64,000 bases of DNA, taken from assembly GCA_013399695.1 (NCBI GenBank), contig VXAU01003743.1:317055-381054 (forward strand). The letters are read 5' to 3'. Both the position numbers and the translations under genes were made by a program. This DNA comes from Formicarius rufipectus (Eukaryota > Chordata > Aves > Passeriformes > Formicariidae). The notes beneath the pieces are model-generated. The model worked only from the letters and a program-made list of their open reading frames with translations, was not told the origin of the DNA and did no database searches. Below are positions 26,301-41,300 of the stretch, piece after piece; position 1 is the first letter of the stretch; each line of letters begins with the position of its first letter.

Positions 26301-29300
26301 GGATATACTGAACTGCACCTTTGCCTGTTTTATACCCTTTTCCCCCCTTCCCCTCCCAGCTTCTCAGGCTTCTGGTCCTGTGAGGTGCCAGATGTGAGGG
26401 AGCATGGAAACATTGCAGGGCTGGTGTTTCAACAGGGTTCAAGGCTTATTTTAGTGATAAAGGGCAGGCTGTAGCCTTTGTTCCCCCTCCAGCTCAGAGC
26501 AGCCCAGCAGAGCTTGTGTTTGTGTGGGAGGGGGAGCTCAGCAAATTCAGCTCCAGGGAAGGGTCAGATGAGTTCCTGTCACCTGTGAAATTACCCCAGG
26601 CAGGAGACCTGGGCCTTGATGGATGCCCTGGAATCAAACTGAGGGGCCTGGGGCAGGAGCCCTCACGCCTGAGTGCTCGCCGTGCTTGGGGAACGTGCCC
26701 TGTGGGTGCCTGAGGTGCAGCGGGAGTGAGCATGGAAAGCAATCCCTCTGTCTGGAATGCTGCAGGAGGAATCAGACAGTAATGGCCATGGGGCTTCATT
26801 GCTAGCATTATGTTAACCTAACTTAAAGCTTCTTCTTGTGACCTTGTCCCTGCTGGTTTATTCCATGGGTGTTTATAATACCTGTGGAAAATGTCCTCTC
26901 AGTTTAGCAAATGAGTCCATCAGTGCTGTGTGTGTATTTGTCACAAAACCTGCACTGGTAGAACACAGCCTGGAAAATGAATTGCTCTGTTTCATGAGAT
27001 GTGTGATCAGCTTTATGACAGCATGCGGGATGTTGTCCTGACATGACAGTGTGAGCATCACCAAAAATCCCAACAAAACAGCCACTGCTTCTCAAAATTC
27101 ATGGATTTTTTTCATGGCAGCTATAAGTGGTCCCTGAATTCCTTATATTTTATCTGTTCTGGATTAATTTAAAACATCTTCATTGATTTGTAAATTGTCT
27201 TTATCAAGTAGAAGTGCAGGTGTCTGGGTTGATTGGAAGTCATGACTGAGTAGGTCAGAGCTGCTTTGTCCTTCCTGATGATTTGTCTCAGGCATGTGCT
27301 CAGAGACTACATATTTTTCAGTCTGGTATTAATCCAGATATAATTTTTACTGTCCTGTAGTAACTGGTGGGAACTTTCAGGTAGAGCTGTAGCTAATAAT
27401 TTCTACAGGTGTTCTTAAGAAATACTGGGTTCTTCTTAGGTTGGGTTTTTAGCTTACAGTGTGACACCTTTGTGCCTTTGGCTGCTCTGGAATACATTGC
27501 TTTTGAGTAGGACCATTTTCTGTATTAATGGATCTGTCACTGTGGAAAAACAAAAAGCCTGACTCCTGAGCTGCTGATAGCATGGCATCTGCTGGGAATA
27601 ACCATCTGGGAATAGGGGGAAGACTACTGTGCTGCAGGAGAATTAGGCTCTGTCTAGACTGGGGATTTGACCCGATTACAGCCCTTGGTGGCCACAGAAA
27701 CTCTGCTCTGATGGCATCTGAGGGGCAGACGGGCTGAGCTGCTGGCACCCCCCCACTGCCCTTCCCTGGGACTGTGCAGGCAGGGGTTTGCACCTTTATA
27801 TGCACAGCTGCTCCAGTGTCACTGCAGCCAAGCCCCTGGGATTTCCACAGCCTCCTTTGGCTGAGGCCAAAGAGGTGGTGCTTGTGGAATAGAGGGAATT
27901 GAGATTTGGCACTCTGCGTGCACCTTGGAGCCAGGAAAATGAACATTTATCAGGAAGTTACTCAGAGGAACAGGCACATGGTAATTCAAAGGGGGTTTGC
28001 TGCATTCTCACTGAGCATCTAGTTGGCTTAAGATCCCTAAGCCAGCTCATTGCCATGAGAGGATTTAACTGTGAGGAGATGGCCATGCCAACCAGTAAAA
28101 CAAGGCTTTTGTGGCACTAACTCGCACTTGTAAGTTTGGTTTTCTAATTAGAGTCCAAATAATTAAGTATTTAATGTGTGTGCATTAAGACCTGAAAAAA
28201 TGTCGACTGTTTGTGTCACAGTAGTGGTTGTTGGTAGTTGATGTTTGCTTTCCTTCAATACCTATGGTGTAAATAATGTTTTAATTAACTTTTATAGGAG
28301 AATTTGCAGCAGCTCATCATGATGTCTTTGCCAAATGTGTTAATAATTGGCAAAAATCCCTTTTCTGGTAAGTTGATTTTTTACTTAAGATAAAAATGTG
28401 TACGGGTGTGGTAATTTCTGTTATTTCACTGGAAATGAACTTCATATAGGATTGAGCCTTTCCACAGAAAATTGTGCAAATGCTTTAGCAAATAAGTGGT
28501 TTAATAATGATAAGGAATGATGTAATGATGGCTTTCTTTGTTCCCACCAAGGGTCCACACTCCCCAGGAATGTGTGTCCCATCCTCAGCCCTGGCTGTCA
28601 GTAGGATTCCTGTTGAACCAGAGTGCCTTTCTCAGCAGCCAAGTTTAAGTCTCGTGTACTCCCAACTACTGCACTTTCAGCTTTCTCTCCCTGTGTCACC
28701 ACTGAGGGAATGGGCACTTCAGAGCATCTCACTCGATCCACCTCCTAATCCCTGCTCTTCCTCCCCCCAACTCCTGCTTCTCCTGCATCCTTACCTGAAA
28801 AGTATTGCACTGACCTTCTTGCTTTCTCCCCTGAACTGACACTGTCTTCTCCATGCTCCCACCTTCTCTGCTTCCAGCTCTGAGAGTTGCAATTTTCAGC
28901 CCAGGACAATTAGCCTGTGTGGAGCCAGCTGACTGTCCACAGCCACCTGGGAATCTCTGCACCATGCTCTCAATTCCAGAAGCACGGAGCAGACACACCT
29001 GGCCTGCATGGAGCCACTCTGGACTGGGCAGAGTTTATTTGCTTGGGTCTAATGTGTCCCAGGTTCTCCTGAAGTTCTGACACCTCAGCAGAGAGGTTAG
29101 GAACTCCTCTAACAGGCTGTGTAGCTTCCCCTGGCTTGTTTTATTTATTTGGGATGTCTTCTATCCATGCTTCCGTGTCTGTGAGACCAGGGTTTTCTCA
29201 TGAGCCAGAAGAACCATCTGTGTTACCTCACTTCTCAGTCCTGGGGGTCATAACCTTGGTAGTTTCCATATCCCATCTGCACCTACCCCATGTATGAAGG

Positions 29301-32300
29301 TATCTTGCTTGGATTCTTGTTTTACTTTCTGCTGTTGGCTATTGCTGCTTTTGCCTCTGAGGCCACAGCCTGTGTTTGAGTTTCTCTGTGTGTAGCTGCT
29401 GTGTCATGCACCACAAGTGTGAATGTGGGCTCTCCTTTGCCAAGAGAATGGAATGCACCGTGCTTTTGTATTTGGATCCCACACTTCCTTAAGGTTTTCC
29501 AAAGACTCCGTGGATTTGCCTAGGAACCAGATTAATGGGAAAACAGATTTTAAAAAAAGCAGGTCATAGAACTTTTTAGTGGCTTTTTTATTCTCTTCAG
29601 GACACCAAGATAAATGTTGTGTAGTATAAGACAAGATTTTATTAAAAATGCACTTCAAAACCCCAGAGATACAGTATTGTATTTAGCTGTATACATAAAA
29701 AATCTGTGCTTTAGTCATTAATAAGGGGATGTCTTTGTGGTTTGGGATCTTCGCTCAATCTGTGCAGCTTTCGTGGTTTGGCAGCTGGAACCTGTGCTGG
29801 TGTGTGCATTGCTCTCCTGTGGGGACTGAGTGCATTTGGGAGGAGATCAGGGCTTTTCTGTAGCACAGCCTTCGTATCAAACCCAAAAATTGTCCTGTTT
29901 GGGCAACATCTTGAAGGTGCCTCAGATTCCTGCCCGAGTTCATCGTGGAGTTGGGTCTGAACCAGAAGATAGACCTGTTCCTTTGGGTTCCATCCAGAAC
30001 CTTTCCCCTTGGGAAGTTAGGGCTTGCTGTGTCAGCTTGAGAAGGGTCTCATCCCAGCATGGACATTGCAGCTTTGCTTTTTGGTGGGCAGGTGCAGGGA
30101 CATGAGACCTCAGTGGCCTTTGGAGGGACCTGCAGTGTAGATCTGATGGCTCCAAGGCAAGCCTTCGAGGTAAAACTCACCTCTCTGCTGATCATTCAGG
30201 TGTGCTCCACCAAGGCTTAGGCTGGAGCTGGGATTTCTCACAGGAATGTCTCCCAGTTTAGGGAATGATCAGCAGAGAAACAGCAGAAGGTGAGGAATTG
30301 CAGGAGTGGGTTTGAGGAAGAGAAGCGTGTCTTACTCCTCTGAGGCAGCGGGCTCAGCGAGGAAAATGCAGGTGGAAGGCTGGATTTGAGGCCTGATAAA
30401 ACAGGTCATCAGGGACTTTATCAGGAAACATCTCAGCTGAGCTAATTGGCAGGAAGCCAGTTGAAGGAGAAAACTGGAGGAGAGGAGCTGCAGCCTGTGC
30501 CTGGAAATTAAATTACAGGGGAGAGGGGATAATGACGAGGCAAACGGTCTGGCCAGGGGAAGGGGAGAGATGAAAGCAAGGTCCTGTTCCTGAGGGAGCA
30601 GGGCAGGCAGGGATGGAAGGAGCAGAGCTGTGAGATCAGAGTGCGGGGACACAGTTCAGGCAGCAAGCTGGAGGGTGTGGAAGGGAATCAGCTCTTTCTG
30701 TCTTTGGGCTGGAGGAAATGGAATAAAAACATACGAGAGGGAAGCTGAGGTTGGTCAGTTCTTTGCTGTGTTCATTCAGGAAATGTGGGACAAAGACAAG
30801 GAAACAATATTCAGGTAGGTGTTTAAAAGCCAGTCAGGAGATGGTGAGTGAAGAGCAGTTCAGGAATTGCTTAAAAAATTAAAAAGTGTGATTAATTTAT
30901 TGGGATATGTAGGATGTGAGCTATTGGGATGGATTCCTCCTGTTGCAGTATTCCAGTTAACCTTCATTAAGACAGGCAGCCAGGTGGAATTCCCCTTCTT
31001 TAGGTGGAGTGAATTCTGGTGAAACATTCACTGATGATTTCCATTTCTACCTAAAAGACTTCCCAACTTGAGTCTCAGGGTCACAGGAGGTGTATAAATT
31101 ATGAAAAAATTTGCCTTTGGAGTTGATGTTCTTTGTAACTTGGCAAAGCTCTTTTGACAAAATCAAACATTCTGTGTTCACTGGGATTATACACATAATT
31201 CCTCTGAAAGAAGCAGGTTGAGTCAATGCCTGGGCTGTTTTACCATTCTTGAAGGGTTTGCTTTGTGGCATTTATATTCTAGAGAGAGGCTGAATTTCTA
31301 TCTTTAGTAGCAAGATGTAAAAAGTAAAAAATATTTTTACTAATCTGTAAACAGAGTTCTTTGACTTAAGCTCCTTTAGGAGATTAAGATGCTTAAGGCC
31401 AGATTTGGAAATAGATTTTGATTTTTAGATGTGCAGATGAATATCTAATGCAGCCTTGGGAAAGAATTTACAGGAACTTGTCACCTAACTCTCCCAGCTT
31501 GGAGGTGGCAGGGAATTTAATGTTGGGTCTGTCTGGGGATACCTGAGGTCACCACTGAAAACTTGATTGCGGGTCTCCAAAACCCTTTTAGTAATGTCAC
31601 TGTGAAGTTTTGCTTTCTGAAGGGCTAAAATTATGTTTGGGGTTTTTTTTCCTGATTTGAAATTATTATGGATGTTGTTTTTTTAACTCTAAAAGTTGGC
31701 AGTGAAATGGCAAAAAGGACTAAGTTGGAAGGTGGAAAGATGGGCTTTTCCTCCTGTGTTTTCTAAACAAGGTTAACATAAATTATGTGGGAGTAATGAG
31801 AAAGCCTGATGTTTTCTGAGGGGTAGGGGAAATAGCTCGAGTTGCCATTTTACACCTACCGTTTTTTCTTGTTTTCTCCTTAGAACCAGGTACTGAAGAA
31901 GTAAAAAAGCTCCTGCTGCTTTTACTTGGTTGTGCAGTTCAGGTGAGTTAGATTATGTTCATGTCTTTATGAAATTGTGTGTAACTGATTCTTACTTTTT
32001 TTAATACCTGAAGTGGTACAAAACTTGGACCTTCCTTCCTCTAGTGGGATTAAAATTTGAATATTCTGACATTTAAAATTGCTACAACCCTACACCTTTT
32101 AGTGCACAAAACATAGAATTTCTAGTAGCTCATTAATTTCAATAATGTTGTTTGCCTGATACTGTAAAGAAAGGAAGAAAATAGTTCATGAATATTTATC
32201 TGCTGATACATCTTACTGCCACTATTTCAAGTATTTAATAAACTCCCTATTATAACATTTGAATAAGTAACTGTTTTAAGAAACCCCTTCCTTGCCCCAT

Positions 32301-35300
32301 TTCAACCTGTTTTTTCTTTATCATTTCATTAGCATTGAAAAGTTGTAATTACTGTAATAAGGCATAAACCAAGGATTTCTTGGTCAGCAGAAAGTACTGG
32401 GTAGTAGTTTATAGTCATGTGCTCATTGTAGTGGCAGCTCTATAAGTTTTAGATCTTAGAAATATGAATGAGGAATGGAAATACTTGTGGTGACATGTAT
32501 AAATGTATATAAAATAGGTGTCTTTATTTTTAGTGTCAGAAAAAAGAAGAATTTATTGAAAGAATCCAAGGTCTGGATTTTGACACTAGAGCAGCTGTTG
32601 CAGCCCATATTCAGGAGGTATAATGGGGGGGATTGTGCTTTTAATTTATTTCTTTTGAGGTGGAATTCTGTGTTGTAGGAAGATGAATTGCATTTGTTCA
32701 AAAGCAAGTAAATCAAATATGTGATTTGCATATCGAGTGGTTTTAGCAAGAATAAAAAGAATTTATTTTTTCACTTGATTCACAAAAAGATTTCATGATG
32801 GAGAATTTTTGGGTTACATTGTCAAAACAGTACCAGGAGGCAATTTTGTTGCTTCAAGACTTTCTCAAGTGTTGCAGCAAATTGAGTTGAGTGACATTTT
32901 CATATGCAAGTTTATTTATGAAATAAAATTCCAACCCCATGTTTGTGATATGTAATATGTTACAGTCACCTTTTGCTTTTTGTTGTGCCAGAGGTGCAAG
33001 GTGCTACTTTCAGGTAGACAAGAAACTTTTATATAGAATTTAATACATGAAATGAATATATGAATATTTTAATACCTTGTCTAGAGGATTTAACCCATGA
33101 AGTTGCAGCTTTGTTTGTTTTATGTTTCCTTCCTACTCTTACAATTTCAAAGAGGATGTTTTCTCTCTTTCATTTCATCCCATGTAGGTAACTCATAACC
33201 AGGAGAATGTGTTTGATCTGCAGTGGATGGATGTCATTGTGCTGACACAGGAATATGTTGAACCTCTCCTGAAAAACATGGCATTGCATTTGAAAAGACT
33301 TATAGATGAAAGAGATGAGCACTCAGAGGTATGGAATGGGTTTGGAAAGAGAAGCACAGAACAGGATTGTCATGAGGCACATTTGTTGTATTGTGTGAGA
33401 GAAACAGAAATGTATTTAATAACAAGTTATGTATGGTCTTGGTGGCCCCACATTTGCCCCTCAGAGTGGCTGTGTCAGTGTTGCAAGTATTCCAAATACT
33501 CCTTGGACACACAGCAACTGCTGTTCCAGTTCACAGCCTTGACAGGAGTAGAACAGAAGGTACAGGAATGCGTGGTGATGCTTTTTTGCAAAGCAATGGG
33601 AAAATAATTTTAAAATACAAGATACCTTCCTGTTTGGATGACACCCTTCTCTGTGAGGACATAGGAATGGTCCTGTGGGCCCGATGCTTGACTCAGTTGT
33701 CAGGGATGCTGCTGCTCACTGGAGAGCATCTTTAGATGCTCCTGTTGATCCTCATGTCCCAGGAATTCTTGCCTTTCGCTACCCAGTCCATTCTGACCAC
33801 TGACAGTGTGGTGCACTTAAAAGTCTGAAGTTAAAAATAACCCAGCCAAGCGTTCCTTTGTTAAATCGCTGTGGCTCTTTAGGTGCGGAGGTGCCTGCAG
33901 GGCTTTTATCTCCTTTTCGGGCCATTGTTCCTCCCCTGGGCTGGGTTGGGGCCGTGAACGCCCCTCGTTCTCGACTGCCTGTTGAAGCCTGCCCTTTCCC
34001 TCCCGTGTGCTGTGCCAGACCATCATCGAGCTGTCGGAGGAGCGGGACTGTCTGCGCCTCCTGCCCCACGCGTCCGCAGCACAGTCCCCGTGCGGCTCGC
34101 CCGGCATGAAGCGCACCGAGAGCCGCCAGCACCTCTCCGTGGAGCTGGCGGACGCCAAAGCCAAGATCAGGAGGCTCAGGCAGGAGCTGTGAGTACCTGT
34201 GCTCAGGCAGAGGCCTTGGCACAAATCTCTCCTTTCAGGTGTTAAGTGACAGCTGGAAACGGGGGGTTGTTTTGGGGATTGGAACACATTGGTGGACCCA
34301 CGTGGCAAATGCAGCTTTTCGTCCGTGCTTGTCTCTGCATTATGGGTCGTGTTGATGTTTTAGCCATAAACACACTGAAACGGGTGCCAGTTTGGTATGT
34401 TTGGTACTCTGAGCACCCTGAAGGACTGGCTGTGTTTGAGCAGTCTCTGCAGTGTGTTGCAGCACAGTAATGGGCTCTTTGCTCATGTAGCTTGTCTCTT
34501 AGAAACACAGCTCTCGTAATGCAGCCTTTTTCCCTTCACATGTTTTGTAAATATTGTTGTTTCAGAGACAAGTTCTGTGTGTTTCCTCTGTTGTTTGTTA
34601 CCATTGATGAAGGTCTGACTACAGTTTTAGTATTTCTGTGTTCCTAAGAGAATGTCTTTGCAGTTGAGGCAATTGTGGGATGACACACTCAAGAACAGTT
34701 ACACGGGACAGCCAGGTAGGGACTGGAAACAAGAGCTGTGTCCCGACCATTCAAGGATCAGTGGCAAAAATGTCCTTTTAAAAAGGAGCTGGTGCAGGAG
34801 TGATTACTTCCCAGCAGCATGACTGTGACCTGCTTCTTGTTGGAAACACACCTATGGTTCATTCATGGTTTATGAAGCATCTAAATTTGTTGCAGAGAGG
34901 ACAGAAGTCTCCATTAGAGTAATTTCCTGTCTCATTGTTTCTTTCTGCGAAAGAGGTTCTTGCCTGCACAGAACTCGTTTGCTCCTGCAAACTACTCCTG
35001 ATCCAGTAGGTATCAGTGGGTACTTTGTCTTTAAGTCTAGGAACAAATCTGGGCGGAGTGAAGAGTTGTTTAAAGAGAAGAACAGTAGTGGTCCTATGGA
35101 GACTCTGTTGTTGTAGCAGAGAGAAGCGTGTGTGTTCTGAATGAAAAATACAGATGTTAAACCTGAAGAGATTCAGCATGTACAGTAATATGCCTTTAGT
35201 GTAAAACCAGCATAAATAAAGAGAGGAGGCAGGTAAGTTAAACTACAAGTTGGAGGTGCACAAGTCCCAGTTTGCTGCTCTGCTCCTGTCAGAGTTTGTT

Positions 35301-38300
35301 GATCTGATCGTTTCTAGCTGGCTGGATTAAGTATCTTGTTGATTCACTCCCAGGGTCCCCTTCCCCCACCACGTCGAGGTCGTGGTGAGGAATGGAGGAC
35401 AAAAGACAGGGCTCTTTTTTCCTGATGTCTGTATTATTGTGTGTCTGCTGAAATGAGCCCGCCCAGGATATTCTATAAACAGCTGCACCAGGAAAATTAG
35501 TGAAAAAATTGCTGTTATTAGTTTGATTGACAGTTAATAGATAGCCTAAACAGTGAGCACGGGGATGTTCTGTATAATTTAGTCCAATCCTCTCCAGTCT
35601 GTAGCTGAAGGATGCAATTAGGGCAGCACTGATGGCTCAGAGCAGCTCACATTTTACACTCTGATTTGAATTCAGTTCGGAAATAAATTTCCTTTGCGTG
35701 CAGCAGTATCTTTAAAATACCAGACTTGGATACATTAACTTCTGTCTGCAACATTCAGTATTAAGTGCTGCATCTATTTGGTTTAATTTGAAATTACATT
35801 AATTCCAGGGTTGAAAATATTCAGTTTAAATGTATTTATAATCTGGTTTTGGCAGTGACCCTTCATACCTGGTTTCACATGCACTGGAGCTGCTGTAATT
35901 TCAATAAAAGGTCTGTAAGGATTATTTTTCACTTGGATGCAAACCAGGGACTTGAGCCTTGGAATATAGAAGCCCTGGAGCTGGAAACAGCACACCTGGC
36001 TTTGTGTTGAGGCCTGTGTGTTTCCATGCAGAGCAGTAACAGGAATGTGAGTGTCAGCAGGAGAGTTTTGGGGCTGCAGGACCCGTGGGGTGTGTGGGGA
36101 GGGAAGGCTGTGGCCAGAGGTGCTGCACTGAGCTGTGCCTCCTGTGCTGGGAGGCTCTCAGGGACCTTTTCCAAACAGTGTCTGCTTGCAGAGCCATCAT
36201 TCAGGGTGGGATTGGCTCCTTTTAAAAATCAGCTGCTCCAGTTTTGTTTCAAACAGATCTATTTTTTATTGGTATGTTTGCTCTCAAATTGTGCTGTGCA
36301 TTTCAGTCCATCAAATTCTCTTACTTCTCCCTCATCCACTTCTATTTCTTCCATTCATTCATTCATTCCAAAATAGGAAATAATACAGTAGCACATTTAA
36401 ATAGTCAATATATCTTTGAAAATTATACAGTATTGAGTAGGGGCAAGTTTTTTCAGCAGCAGATTGTTTGTTCTGAGGTGCAGCTGAACATCAGGTATTC
36501 TGTGCCTTTGAGACTGTTGAATATTTCCCTTGCATTTACTGTTTAACAAACACAATTTTTTAAGGATTGGGAAATAAGTGTCGGCTGGAAGTTAAGAATG
36601 AACCCTGTGTCAAACTGGATTTATCACAAGTTTCGGGATGGACCAGGGCACTGTGCTGCTTCCAGAAAACTAAAGTTTAGGGTGTGTTTAATGAAATTTT
36701 TACAGTTATTAAGCAATATCTTACTCAACTGAGCCAAGGCACCTGAAAACCTTATTTCTTCTCTGTAAGAAAAATTGCAGAAGTATAAAAATGCTTTTAA
36801 TATTGGTTTTAATTTGTCATGAGATGGTAATTGTCTGCATCTGGAAAGTACATGGAGCTTTTGAATGTGTATTTTGAAATTATTTTGAGTTTCCTTTTGA
36901 ATGTGAATCTCCTGGTACACATTCTGGGTATTTTGTGGGGTTTTTAGAAACAGTCCATTATTACACCCTGTTTTCTGCCCTGCTCAAGTAGGAAATCTTA
37001 GTGAACAGCTTAAGGGACTGTGAGAAGTCTGACCAAATTTAGAAGATCAGCTAAAGACTGAATCCTGAAGGATATGCAAGACGTGGTGGCAGACCTAAAT
37101 CTTACCCTCTGATGTCCCTGAAATTGGGAGACTTCCACTGTTTAATCTGCAGTGTCAGCATTTTGTGCTCAAGGAGATGATCATTGGCAGGTTCTGTGGT
37201 CATGTTTAACTGCTTTGTTTCCTCTTTTAAGGGAGGAAAAGACAGAGCAGCTGCTTGACTGTAAACAAGAACTTGAACAGATGGAGGCTGAACTGAAGAG
37301 ACTGCAGCAAGAGGTATATTTAAAAAAAAAAAGAGAGGCAAAACCAAAAGTAGCCACCACCAGAACAAATCCCTCTTTTTTCTAATTTTAAAAGGATACT
37401 TTCATTAATTTTTTTAATTTATTTTGTACACTGACTGTGATCTTGTGTAATATATTTTGTATATAGTATTATATAATAGTATGTAATTATAATATACCTA
37501 TATAATCCCATATTATAATTAATATATTAATGTTATTATATATGCCATAATTAATATACCAATATAGTATACCATAATATACCAATATTACATAATGCTG
37601 GTATATTATGCTGGAAAAGGAGCCCTGGGCTAGGTTAGTATTTCTTCTCTGAGTTTTTGGTTTCCCCAAACATTGTGTTCAGGCACTCTGCCAACCACGT
37701 TCCCTCTGTGAGTGTATCCTCAGAGCCAACACACTCCCCTCCTGCCTGGCTTCTCTGAGCGCGTGTTGGCAGCCAGGGAAGGCCCCTCTTTGGGTGGTTA
37801 TTGGGGTGTTGAGTGTGTCAGGGGAGCGTTGAGTGTGTCGGGGGTGTTCAGTGTGTCGGGGGCATTGAGTGTGTTGGGGGAGTTGGTGTGGGTGTGTCAG
37901 GAGTGTTGAGTGTATTGGAGCTGTGAGTGTGTGGGGTGCTGCAGCAGGTGTGCTGTGTCCCCAGAACATGGCCCTGCTGTCGGATGCGCGCTCGGCCAGG
38001 GTGTACCGGGACGAGCTGGACGCGCTGCGCGAGAAGGCCATCCGTGTGGACAAGCTGGAGAGCGAGCTGGGCCGCTACAAGGAGAGGCTGCACGACATCG
38101 AGTTCTACAAGGCCAGGGTGGAGGTACAGGCACTGCCTGGGTGGCTGCAGTGGTGGGGAGGGGGAATGGTGGTGCAGCTGGGGGCAATCTTTGGGGCAGG
38201 TAACAGCGTTTAGGGGGCCATCCCGGTGTCTGAAGGCAGCAGCGTTCAGCACAGCTCCTGGAAGCCTCTGGTAGGATACAGTAAGAAAGCCAAGGAGAGA

Positions 38301-41300
38301 TTAATTTCAAAAATGCTATAAATATCATCGTTTCTTTCTCCTCTTGAGGATCTCCCTAAGGGAAGACAATTTTCTGAGTAAAGTGTTGGGGGAATGGTGG
38401 GTGTTCCCAGAAAGGAGTCCAGGACAGTGGCATTCCTTGCATGGAATACCCTAAAAAAGGTGTACTGGCTCCAGGCGAGGGAGGCTTATAGCTCTGTCCT
38501 GAATGAGTGATTTAGGACACAGATGGACATGCAGGATTTTGTTAGCCCATCATTCTGACTGGAAATGCCAAATCTGTTGGGCAAGTGCCATATGATAAAA
38601 AAACAGCAGGAGGAAAAGAGATGGGTGTGCAGGATTTGGTAACGAGGAGGAGTTTCATTTTCATGGAATGTTTAAACTAGTGAAAACCTTAAAATCTGTT
38701 TATGTGTTTCATAACTTGTAAACTTGTTTCAATAGAGACAGATAACCAATTAGTTGGGTTTGCATCATAATAATAATTACGAGTTAATGTTTGTGTAGGG
38801 AGCAGTATTATGGATAAATATTTGTGTTTTATTCACTCATCTTTTTTGAGACTTTGCAACTGACTGTGCTGAAGTCTGAAAAGTTTTGTCTTTGTATCAT
38901 GAGTAAAACTGCCAATTACGTAATTGGGCACATTACTTTCATCAGATGCCATTAAAGGAAATCCTCTGTGTACAGAACCTGAAGCTGTTCAGGACTTTTG
39001 GGAATGGCTGGCTGTGTTTGAAGGGTGTGGGAACCTTTTCAGCATCATGGCCTGACTTTGAGTCCACTGGCCTAAAAACCCAATTATGGGCTGTACAATT
39101 TTCCACATCACAGAGATAGTGGTGTTGGGTAATAATTATCAACACCTTAATTATTTTTAGTGGTTTGGGGAGTATTTGATTTAATTTGTGTGAAATTTTC
39201 TTTCCAAAAATTCACAGTTTATGTGAAATTGCTGTGAATGTGGTTTTTTTAATAAAAAGTCTGTTACAGCTTCCAGATGAATGCTTTTATCTTCAGGTTT
39301 CTAAAAATGGTTGTGACATTTATCAGAGCTTGTATGAGCAAGGAAATACTGTTGATCTGAGATTTTTTTTGTTGCTGAATTCTTGCAGGAGTTAAAGGAG
39401 GACAATCAGGTGTTGCTGGAAACAAAGACAATGTTGGAGGATCAACTGGAGGGGACCCGAGCCCGTTCAGACAAACTGCACGAGTTAGAAAAGGAGAATC
39501 TGCAGTTAAAAGCTAAATTGCATGATATGGAGATGGTGAGTGTCAGGGGAGGTGGACAGGAGGCTGATACACACTGAATTTCACTTCCATTTTTAATGAA
39601 AGAACCCCCAAAATAGTGGGGAAGAGAAGGAAGGGACATCTTCATTTATTGACACGTTAGGAAGAGGGACAGTTTTTCAGATGTGAAACAGTCTGTTGTC
39701 ATATAAATCCTGTGTTTATCCTGGATATTCCCTTTCCTGATATTTGGAAAGAAGTGAACATTGGAAAAGGTGAAGAGTCATTGCTGTAGGTGAGGAGAAG
39801 AGGTTCCCCTCACATATTCTGCTTTGCTGGTTGTTATTCTTCCCTTTGAAGTTCTCCTCACTTGTGCCTTTTCCTCCCCATGTCCCTGAGGAGGGAGGAA
39901 ATCTGGTTAGGACATCAGCAAATGCGCTTTACACCTCTCTGTGGCAGAGCAGAGAACAAAATACTTCACAGGTGGTGAGGCTTTTTTAACATGTGGAATA
40001 ATTTCCAAGGAGCGGGATATGGACAGGAAGAAAATCGAGGAGCTGATGGAGGAGAACATGACCCTGGAGATGGCTCAGAAGCAGAGCATGGATGAGTCTC
40101 TGCACCTTGGCTGGGAGCTCGAGCAAATCAATAGGACTACTGAACTCTCTGAAGGTGAGCAGGCTTAATCCTTGCAAAGTGATGTAAGGGGCACATGGAC
40201 TTCCCAGAGGCTGGGCAGTATCAGCAAGTTGAGGGGCCTCATTTCTGAAGCACAGAGTGTGTTGTCCTCTGGAGAGGTGCTCATTCCCAGGGATCCTTGG
40301 AGATACAGGCTGCATGAAAAGCCTCTTCTTGCTCAGTTAAGTGGTGGTGTAATCCCCATAAATACCTTGAAGTTACCTTATTTTGCCAGTCAGATTTTTA
40401 CACTCTGCAGACCAGAACATGCGTGTTTCTGCTTTGCTGTTCTCAGAGGTAAGAATAAATTGTTTGCAGGGAGGGCCGTGGCAAAAATTTAGATTATCCC
40501 AATGAAACATGGCTTGGTCATACACTGGATCACTAGTGGAAATCTAGAGATACATCCTGAGTTGTGGGAAACAAATCTCTGCTGGGGTTAGGAACATTGG
40601 GGGAGCTGAACATTTTCTTTGATGCACCTGCAGTGTTACCTGCTGGGTCACTGATCCTCACCAGCTCCAGTCACCAAGAAGGCACTGGAGGGCCTTCAGA
40701 GGCTGCTGAGTCCCTGCAGTCTGAAGAGGCAAAGTCACAAGAACTCCAGGTTAAAAACCCATTTCTTCCTGTATTAATAATGGTGTTTTTTTCTCCTGCA
40801 GTGCCTCAGAAATCACTGGGCCATGAAGTGAATGAACTGACATCAAGCAGGTTGCTGAAGCTGGAGATGGAAAACCAAAGCTTGCTGAAGACAGTGGAAG
40901 AACTGCAAAGTGCAGTGGGGTCTGTGGAAGGCAGTAGCTCAAGGATCATGAAGATGGAGAAGGAAAACCAAAGACTTAGCAAAAAGGTAATGGAATTGTG
41001 TGTGAGCTGCTGTTTGCTTCCTAAAGGGTAATTTTACCAGTTGCTGGGTTTTTTTGGTAAAGTGTTACAAGGGTCTAAATGGTGTTAATGGTAAAAAATA
41101 AAGTCACCTCAAAGGGCTTTTTCTATTTTAGTTGTGTTGTTTATTGATGTAAGGATGTGCCCAGCTGATTCTTGTACCAGTGAGGGGAAAATATGATTAT
41201 ATTTGGGATATAATGAGCAATGAGGGCAGTTTAGGATACCTGAGGGCATTAATTTCTGGGATGAGTAAGCAAAAGAAAGTGCTTGTGAAAATGTGGTCCC

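Noticed and set aside
33817..34308. Minus-strand ORFs of 147-163 codons around exon 8
   Set aside because: Antisense to a GC-rich coding exon; no independent start, domain or splice structure.
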